The notes beneath the pieces are model-generated. The model saw only the letters and a program-made list of their open reading frames with translations, ran no database searches and was not told where the DNA came from. The position numbers were made by a program, and so were the translations under genes. From Xanthomonas sp. XNM01 (lineage in GTDB: Bacteria > Pseudomonadota > Gammaproteobacteria > Xanthomonadales > Xanthomonadaceae), in the NCBI RefSeq assembly GCF_014851915.1, contig NZ_JACVAP010000003.1, positions 310,001 to 374,000 of the forward strand: a DNA stretch of 64,000 nt, given 5' to 3'. This document shows positions 56,107 through 64,000 of the stretch, piece after piece (positions within the stretch are counted from its first letter, which is position 1; each line of letters starts with the position of its first letter).

Positions 56107-56568
56107 TTACTGCGGCGGCAGGAAGCCGACGTCCGCATTGATGCCCTCCCCGCCCGGCTCGCCATCGGCGCCCAGCGAGTAGATCGCGAACGGCAGGCCG
56201 TCCCGGCCCGGCGTCGAGTAGCGATACGGGTTGCCCCAGGGATCGGCCGGCACGGCCTCGTCCAGATAGGGGCCCCGCCAACGGGCCTTGGCACGTTCGT
56301 CGGCCGGTGCCGTATAGAGGACCGCCAGCCCCTCGTCGGTGGTCGGTATGCGGCCGACTTCCAGCCGGAAGGTCTCGATGGCGCCGCGCAGCAGTCGGAC
56401 CTGGGTCTCGGCGACCTGGACCTTGGAGCTGTCGACGCGTGAGAACAGGCGTGGGCCGACCAGGCTGGCGATCAGGCCGATGATGACCAGCACCACCAGC
56501 ATTTCCAGCAGGGTGAAGCCGGCGTTCCGGGCACGACGGTTTGAGGCGTTACGGTTCATGGCGGTCAC
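56107..56568 (-). CDS. gspG: Type II secretion major pseudopilin GspG
   Basis: The main subunit of the T2SS pseudopilus, 153 residues. The prepilin site is RNAGFTLLEMLVVLVIIGLIASLVGPRLF (in part). The GspG core has VGRIPTTDEGLAVLYTAPADERAKARWRGPYLD and DPWGNPYRYSTPGRDGLPFAIYSLGADGEPGGEGINADV (in part), which contains the calcium-binding loop. The end is GFLPPQ rather than the usual Trp-containing tail. GTG at 56568 (GTGA overlap) or ATG at 56559 may start it. Confidence 0.93.
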   Translation of the reverse strand: MTAMNRNASNRRARNAGFTLLEMLVVLVIIGLIASLVGPRLFSRVDSSKVQVAETQVRLLRGAIETFRLEVGRIPTTDEGLAVLYTAPADERAKARWRGPYLDEAVPADPWGNPYRYSTPGRDGLPFAIYSLGADGEPGGEGINADVGFLPPQ

Positions 56569-57765
56569 ATGGGGACGTCGTTGACGCTGGTGATGGCAAG
56601 GATGATGGCGGTCATGATGGTACCGACCACCACGCCGATGATGATGATCGCCAGCGGTTCGATCAATTGTAGCGCGCGCTTCATCCGGTCCCGGCCCATC
56701 GTTTCGTAGAGGCGGGCGAGCGCGGCCAGCAGCTTGGGCAGCTCGCCGCTGGCTTCGCCGACGGCGACCAGGTCGTAGCCGGTGGGATTGAGCGCGCGAT
56801 GCTCGCGCAGCGCGGCGGACAGGGTCGTTCCGCCTTTGACCGACCGCGCCACCGCACCGAGGCGGTCGCGCAGGAATCCCATCCGCACCGAAGCCGCGGA
56901 CAACCCCAGCGCGCGGATCAGCTCGACCTTGCCCGACAGCAGCGCCGACAGGGTGCTGGCCCAGCGTCCCACTTCGGCCTCGATCAGCCAGTCGCCGATC
57001 ACCGGCAGGCGTGCGATGCGTTCAGCCAGCCGGTCGAGCACGCCGGGCGCCGCCAGCAGGCCGCGCAGCGCAACGGCAGCGAGCACGACCGCACCCAGCA
57101 CCCACCAGGTGTGCTCGCTGAGCCAGACGCCGGTGGCGATGGTCCAGCGCGACATCGCCGGCATCGCGTCGCCATGCTGGGTGAGCAGGCCGCCGAACCG
57201 GGGCACCACCCACATGAAGATGATGCCGACCGCACCGATGCCGGACGCGACCAGTACCGCCGGGTAGATCATCGCGCCGACGATCTCCTGACGGACCCGC
57301 TGGTCGTACTCGAACTGGTCGACACCGCCACGGATCGCCTCGGCGAGCCGGCCGGTCGCCTCGCCGGCATGCACCAGCTGATGGACGTACTCGGGCACGG
57401 GCAGCTTCGATTCGCGCAGCGCCGCGCTGAAGCTGTCCCCTCGACGGACCGAGCGTTCCATCCCCGCGAATGCGCCGGTCAGTGCGGGATGGTGGCTGGA
57501 CTTGGCCAGCGAAGACAGCGACGTGACGAGTCCGACGCCGGATTCCAGCAGGGTCGTGAACTCATGCAGCACCAGCTGCAGTTCGCGGGTGGAGGCGGTC
57601 TTGCGGCGCGGGCCGCTCCAGGCCGCCCGCGCTGCCTTCAATTCGTACGGTGTCAATCCCTGCTGCGCCAGCAAGCGTGAGGCCTCGCCGTCGCTGGCGG
57701 CATCGATGGTGCCGGACACCTTGTTGCCGGAACGGTCGATGGCCTCGTAGCGGAACGCCATGGAC

Positions 57766-57773
<8 letters not shown>
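56565..57773 (-). CDS. gspF: Type II secretion platform protein GspF
   Basis: A 402-residue polytopic protein of normal length. The duplicated GspF domain is visible: YEAIDRSGNKVSGTIDAASDGEASRLLAQQGLTPYELKAA at the start. The first repeat contains ELQLVLHEFTTLLESGVGLVTSLSSLA and the second WASTLSALLSGKVELIRALGLSA, with EASGELPKLLAALARLYE. Three helices are seen near 170-190, 218-240 and 372-395. It overlaps gspE by 8 bp and gspG by 4 bp. Confidence 0.95.
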
Positions 57774-59559
<1,786 letters not shown>

Positions 59560-59628
59560 CACGGGGTACGGGGCAGCAATGGCCAATGCGGCCGTCGCGT
59601 CGGGACGGCATGCCGCCCCCATCACGCC

Positions 59629-59659
59629 ATTATCGGTTCAACCCGCCGTCGGCTGGCAA
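59629..59659 (-). promoter_or_regulatory. Candidate promoter of the T2SS operon
   Basis: On the minus strand TTGCCA (59654-59659), 19 bp, then GATAAT (59629-59634). It would start transcription near 59622, about 60 nt before gspE. The spacer is long, so confidence is limited. Confidence 0.4.
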
Positions 59660-59690
59660 GCGGCCAGCCGCCACTCCGCGGCGTCCGTGC

Positions 59691-60719
59691 TCATCCTATC
59701 CGCCAGGACGACGTTCCGTGCGGCGTGAAGTGGGCATCGTAGACGCTTCCACCCGCGCCCGACAGGGCACGCACCAGGCGCACTCGTTCGGCAGGGTCGC
59801 AGAAGAACATCATGAAACCGCCGCCGCCGGCTCCCGACACCTTCGCCGCGCGTGCTCCATTGGCGAATGCCAGCGCCTCGAGCTCGTCGATCATCGGGTT
59901 GGTGATGCTCGAGGCGCTCTGCTTCTTGGCCTGCCAGCCGGACTGCATCACCTGGGCAAACCGTTCCAGATCGCCGCGCAGCACCGCCTCCTTCATCTGC
60001 ACCGCCTCCTGTTTGAGGCGATGCATCGCATCGAGCGAGTCGCTGCGTCCCTCGCGGATGTTGCGCGACTGCTCATCGATGATCTTTGCCGATGCCCGGG
60101 AAACGCCGGTGAAATAGAGCACCAAGCTGGCTTCGAGCTCGTTCCACACCCAGTCCTTGATCCGCAGCGGATTCACGATGACGCGGTCTTCCGCATAGAA
60201 CTCCATGAAGTTGAAGCCACCGAATGCCGCCGCATACTGATCCTGCTTGCCACCGGACAGCCCGAGATCCTTGCGCTCGATGTCGTAGGCCAACTGGGCG
60301 ATCTCGTACTCGCCCAAGGCCAGGCCGAAGTACTCGGCGAAGGCGGTGACCAGCGCCACCACCATCGTCGACGATGAGCCCAGGCCCGATCCCGGAGGAG
60401 CGTCCGAGTGCGCACGCACGCGAAGGGGGGGCTGTTCGCCGCCGAGCAACTGGCGACAGACGCGCAGATAGACACCGCGCATCAACTGCTGTGGGCCGGC
60501 GGACAGGTCGACCTCCGACGGCGCCAGCACCTGGGCCGAGTCCGCATCCAGCGCGTGGAACTCGGCCTTGCCCGAGGGCGCGGCATCGAGCGTGGCATAG
60601 GCGAACTTGTCGATCGTCACATTCATGACGAAGCCGCCGTGCTGCTCACTGAAGGGCGATACGTCCGTGCCGCCTCCCGCGAGTCCCAGACGTAGCGGCG
60701 CCCTCGATCTGACGATCAT
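59691..60719 (-). CDS. hddA: D-glycero-D-manno-heptose 7-phosphate kinase (HddA-type GHMP kinase)
   Basis: A 342-residue GHMP kinase. The N-terminus [32 protein letters not shown] (in part) is the HddA signature. The phosphate loop is [22 protein letters not shown] and the third GHMP motif [14 protein letters not shown]. It phosphorylates C1 in the GDP-heptose route, between GmhA and GmhB. It overlaps the upstream glycosyltransferase stop (ATGA). The other three pathway genes (gmhA, hddC, gmhB) are at 43811-45695, on the far side of the T2SS operon. Confidence 0.93.
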   Translation of the reverse strand: MIVRSRAPLRLGLAGGGTDVSPFSEQHGGFVMNVTIDKFAYATLDAAPSGKAEFHALDADSAQVLAPSEVDLSAGPQQLMRGVYLRVCRQLLGGEQPPLRVRAHSDAPPGSGLGSSSTMVVALVTAFAEYFGLALGEYEIAQLAYDIERKDLGLSGGKQDQYAAAFGGFNFMEFYAEDRVIVNPLRIKDWVWNELEASLVLYFTGVSRASAKIIDEQSRNIREGRSDSLDAMHRLKQEAVQMKEAVLRGDLERFAQVMQSGWQAKKQSASSITNPMIDELEALAFANGARAAKVSGAGGGGFMMFFCDPAERVRLVRALSGAGGSVYDAHFTPHGTSSWRIG

Positions 60720-63700
60720 CGTTCCTGCTCCTTAATCGAATCCGGGGTGAGCGCAGCTGTGAGCTGCGCCGCAAGGCTTTCACGGGAGAACAGCGCGCGG
60801 GCAAGTGCGCTCCCAGCACGCGCATGCCGCCGCCAGGCCTGGTCGTCGCCCAGCATCGCGACGATGCCGTCGGCGATGCCGGCCGGCGTTCCGGCGATCA
60901 CCGCCACGTCCGACACGCCGGGAATGCCCTGCGCTCCGGTGGGCGTGGTGACCAGCGGCACGCCGTTCTGCAACGCCTCGACCACCTTGCCCTTGACGCC
61001 GGCGCCATAGCGCAGCGGGACCACCGCGACCCGTGCACGGGCATACCGCTGCGCCAGCTCGTCGTCGCTGACATAGCCGGTGACCTCGACCCGCACCCCC
61101 TCCAGCTGCTGCACGCGCGCGGTGGGCTTGGAGCCGACCAGGCTCACGTTCACCTGCGGCAGTCGCTGCCAGACCAGCGGCATGACCTCTTCCACCAGCC
61201 AGACCGCGGCGTCCACGTTTGGGGGATGCGCGAAGCCGGCGACGAAGAGCACATCGGCGCGGCCATCGGGCTCGGAAGCGTCATTGAAGTGATCGAACGC
61301 GTATGGGGAAATGGCGCGCGCGTTGACCTCCGGAGCCAACCCGAGCACGTCGTCCGCCTCTTCCTGCGAAGGGTAGAGCACCATGTCGGCACGCGCCCAC
61401 AGCGTGCGCTCGAGCGCCTCGAACCGCCGGGCCTCCTTCCAGAGTTCGGGGCTCTGGGTCAACGCGGCTTCGCTGTCGAGCCGCCTGAAATGCAGGTCGT
61501 GGCCGTAATAGGCGATCCAGGTCGACGGCACATGGCGGCGCAGGCTTTCCAGGTAGGGCAGCGCGATGTGTGGCCGCGACAACAGCACCCCATCGAGTTC
61601 GCCGCCGCACTCCTGGAGATAGCGTTCGAAGCCACCAAGGCGGCGCTCGCCGTAGATCACCTCCACGCCCCGCCGCTGTAGTCTCGGCGTGTACACCGGG
61701 TCGAACCAGAGGTTGTCGGGCCAGAACTTGACGATCCATCCGGCATCGAGGAGGGCATCTATGAACGCCACCATCGAACGCGATCCGGCATCCCTGTCGG
61801 GCTGGGGTACGTAGTGATCGACGATCAGCGCGACCTTGCGGTCCCACGCACGGTCGCGGGCGCGGAACACGTTCTCGGCATTGGGATAGTGCGAAGCGAG
61901 CACGTCCTTCCAGCGTCGGAGGAACTTGCCCTGGTTGATGGTCTGGTACGACTTCACTCCGGTACCGGTATCGGTGCCGTGCGAGATGCCCTCGTAATGG
62001 ACCACGGTGGAGAATGGCGTGTAATACACCTCAAGCCCGCTTTGCCTCACCTTGAACGCGAGGTCGGAATCTTCGCAGTAGGCCGGGCAGTAGTGCTCGT
62101 CGAAGCCACCCAGCGCATCGAACAGCCGTGCTTCCAGCAGGATGCTCGCGCCAGAACAGTAGTCGGCCGGCCGCACGTAGTTGAACTCGTGCTGCTGCGG
62201 ATCCTGCAGGCGGCCATAGTTCCACGCCGACCCGTCGCGCCAGACGATTCCGCCGGCCTCCTGCAGGCGGCCATCGGGATACACCAGGCGGGACCCCACC
62301 ATCCCGGCATCGGGGTGCGTTTGGAAGACCTCGAGCAGGCCCTCCAGCCATCCCTGAGTGACCTGCGTATCGTTGTTGAGGAAGCACAGGTAGCGCCCCT
62401 TCGCAAGCGAGGCTGCCGCGTTGCACGAACGCAGGAATCCGAGATTGCGGGGATGCTCGTGGTAACGCAGCCCGGATACCCGGGCCAGGCGACCGATGTC
62501 GGTATCACCCGAGGCGTCCTCGACCACCAGAATCTCGTAGCTGACAGTCGGTGCCGAATCGACGATGGAGCGGACCGCAGCGGCGGTGTAACCGAGGTTC
62601 CCATACGCCGGGATGATCACCGTGACGTCGGGAGCCGCGTGGACCGGCACGGACAAACCACCGAGGATCACTTCCGGATCGGCATCGGCGGCAATCGGCG
62701 CTGCCGGAACAGGCGGCTGGGCCCGCTTCAGCATCCAGGCGCGCACCGGCCGCGCAAAAGGCCGCAGCCAGGACTTGGAGGCAAGCCCCCGCCCCCGCAG
62801 CGACTGCAGCACCTGGTCCCAATCCCTGCGCAGAACCCTTCCTGCGAAACGCAACGGTCGCGTGAGCGCCCACGAGCGCGAATGGACAATGGTCCGGAGC
62901 TGCTGCTGCAGGTCGCCGGCCTCACGCTGAGCGGCAACCACTTCCGCCCTGCTCGATTCCAGCTCCTTACGGCTCGAAACAAGCTCGGCATTCTTGGCTT
63001 CGAGCGCTTGGGCGCTGGCCAGTGCGTCAGCAGCAATACGCTCGGAAATCGTCACGAGCGCAGACTGCATCGGCACCAGCAGGTCCTGGATCTGCTGCTC
63101 GACCGCTCCCCGGACATCGCCGAATCGCCTGAGCTCGATGACTTCGCCGTCGAGCCTGCGCGCCCAGTCGGCCACCCGCTCATGCTCCTCCTCCAACCCC
63201 GCATAGGCCTGCCGGAGCCGCTCGAGATCCTCATGCATGGCCAATGCATCGGACATCGCACGCCCTGCACTGCCCTCCACGGTGGCGAGCGGGGCCACAT
63301 GCAGGCGCGCGGCGTCGAGCGCAACCTGGTCCAGACCTGATGCCGCGCCAGCCACCGCCCGCTGGAATTCATGCTCGTAACCGAGCCAGGAGGCGTAGCG
63401 TGCCGCATCGGGAACCATCTTCGGCCCCAAGGTGCCCATGAGGCGCTGGATGAAGGCGCCGAAGGAAAGCTCGCCCTCGTCATAAGGGCGTGCCACGGGT
63501 GGGCATGCGGAAAGGGTCTCGAAAAGCCCCCGGAACAGCAGGTGTCCGAGCGACACGCCCCCCGCGCGCACCCATTCCTGGTCGATGAAGCGCAGCGCGC
63601 CGGCACCGTCCTGCACCAGGTTGTGTGGGAGCATGTCGAGGCAGCGGCCGGGCAACAGATGGTCGAGCGGCTGACCCGAGACCAACAGCGCCTCGGAGGA

Positions 63701-64000
63701 CGTCCCTGCATGTCGGCTGATCGCCGACATCCACGCGTCAAGCCAGTCGGCGAGGTCGGACACCTTCCAGCCATCCCTGCGCAAGCGCCGATACAGATCG
63801 CGGCTCCACGCATTCCCCGCAACGTAGGCTTCGTCCTGCGGCTGGCAGGCATAACCCGAGGCCGTCGTTCGGTCGAGCGCATCGACCAGCATCGTTCTCC
63901 GCACCTCCCCCAGGCCCGTACCATCCAAGACGAAACGCGCCTGCTTGCAGAACGGAGGAAGCCGATCGACAGAGTAATGAACCGCCGAGCAGGCCTCGTT
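60716..64000 (-). CDS. Multidomain glycosyltransferase (kinase-like region, coiled coil, GT2, GT4), 5' end outside the window
   Basis: At least 1094 residues. The frame stays open to base 64000, so the true start lies outside the window; a TTG at 63928 gives 1070 and is used for numbering. Residues 94-120 ([27 protein letters not shown], in part) match the segment that follows SAM-methyltransferase domains in large O-antigen proteins and looks like a kinase-type catalytic/metal loop. Residues 225-350 form a coiled coil. [12 protein letters not shown] leads into a GT2 domain from about 432 ([62 protein letters not shown]). From about 700 a GT4-like domain is seen ([49 protein letters not shown]). 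It probably builds or caps a surface polysaccharide. It is upstream of and coupled to hddA. Confidence 0.88.
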   Translation of the reverse strand, partial: NEACSAVHYSVDRLPPFCKQARFVLDGTGLGEVRRTMLVDALDRTTASGYACQPQDEAYVAGNAWSRDLYRRLRRDGWKVSDLADWLDAWMSAISRHAGTSSEALLVSGQPLDHLLPGRCLDMLPHNLVQDGAGALRFIDQEWVRAGGVSLGHLLFRGLFETLSACPPVARPYDEGELSFGAFIQRLMGTLGPKMVPDAARYASWLGYEHEFQRAVAGAASGLDQVALDAARLHVAPLATVEGSAGRAMSDALAMHEDLERLRQAYAGLEEEHERVADWARRLDGEVIELRRFGDVRGAVEQQIQDLLVPMQSALVTISERIAADALASAQALEAKNAELVSSRKELESSRAEVVAAQREAGDLQQQLRTIVHSRSWALTRPLRFAGRVLRRDWDQVLQSLRGRGLASKSWLRPFARPVRAWMLKRAQPPVPAAPIAADADPEVILGGLSVPVHAAPDVTVIIPAYGNLGYTAAAVRSIVDSAPTVSYEILVVEDASGDTDIGRLARVSGLRYHEHPRNLGFLRSCNAAASLAKGRYLCFLNNDTQVTQGWLEGLLEVFQTHPDAGMVGSRLVYPDGRLQEAGGIVWRDGSAWNYGRLQDPQQHEFNYVRPADYCSGASILLEARLFDALGGFDEHYCPAYCEDSDLAFKVRQSGLEVYYTPFSTVVHYEGISHGTDTGTGVKSYQTINQGKFLRRWKDVLASHYPNAENVFRARDRAWDRKVALIVDHYVPQPDRDAGSRSMVAFIDALLDAGWIVKFWPDNLWFDPVYTPRLQRRGVEVIYGERRLGGFERYLQECGGELDGVLLSRPHIALPYLESLRRHVPSTWIAYYGHDLHFRRLDSEAALTQSPELWKEARRFEALERTLWARADMVLYPSQEEADDVLGLAPEVNARAISPYAFDHFNDASEPDGRADVLFVAGFAHPPNVDAAVWLVEEVMPLVWQRLPQVNVSLVGSKPTARVQQLEGVRVEVTGYVSDDELAQRYARARVAVVPLRYGAGVKGKVVEALQNGVPLVTTPTGAQGIPGVSDVAVIAGTPAGIADGIVAMLGDDQAWRRHARAGSALARALFSRESLAAQLTAALTPDSIKEQER

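Overview
The window is GC-rich, gene-dense chromosomal DNA from a gammaproteobacterium of the family Xanthomonadaceae (Lysobacter/Luteimonas/Xanthomonas-like). The evidence is the xanA-xanB pair, the xps-type order of the type II secretion operon (E-F-G-H-I-J-K-L-M-N-D), an H-NS-family protein with the ETWTGRGKQPRWL motif, GTAG-type REP elements, and an etfBA pair flanking a surface-polysaccharide locus. The genus cannot be fixed from the sequence alone. No tRNA, rRNA, IS element, phage gene or CRISPR array was seen.

The first half (1 to about 32 kb) is mostly core genome. It holds purL (3' end outside the window), a lipoprotein DsbC, xerD divergent from an RDD membrane protein across a perfect palindrome, and lptG/lptF for LPS transport. 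pepA, holC and valS follow, then an isoprenylcysteine-methyltransferase-like protein. Next is a pssA / putative holD (psi) / rimI operon, two DUF4124 proteins, proS, an H-NS-family gene, a ThrE-like exporter, a STAS-MlaE / MlaF / MlaD / lipoprotein lipid-transport operon, alkB, ETF-ubiquinone oxidoreductase, a 3-oxoacid CoA-transferase pair (scoAB), and xanA/xanB for sugar nucleotides.

From about 32 kb on the theme is the cell surface. A tandem array of about 129-bp REP-like palindromes separates xanB from the convergent rmlBACD operon (dTDP-rhamnose). After etfB/etfA comes a polysaccharide locus. It contains an SDR enzyme, a GtrB-like glycosyltransferase and an opposing six-gene operon: gmhA, hddC, gmhB, a 776-residue polytopic protein, gtrA and a GT2 gene. 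An acyltransferase-3 gene lies upstream of that operon. The fourth GDP-heptose enzyme, hddA, and a very large multidomain glycosyltransferase lie 14 kb further right.

Between these two halves of the GDP-heptose pathway sit a complete xps-type type II secretion operon (gspE to gspD) and a gene for a 477-residue secreted protein. That gene has a near-consensus promoter, a leader of about 190 nt and a strong terminator. The arrangement (abundant exported protein, T2SS and O-antigen/heptose genes in one block) resembles the logic of the Aeromonas A-layer locus. It is the best candidate here for an undescribed surface-layer system. That interpretation is inference.
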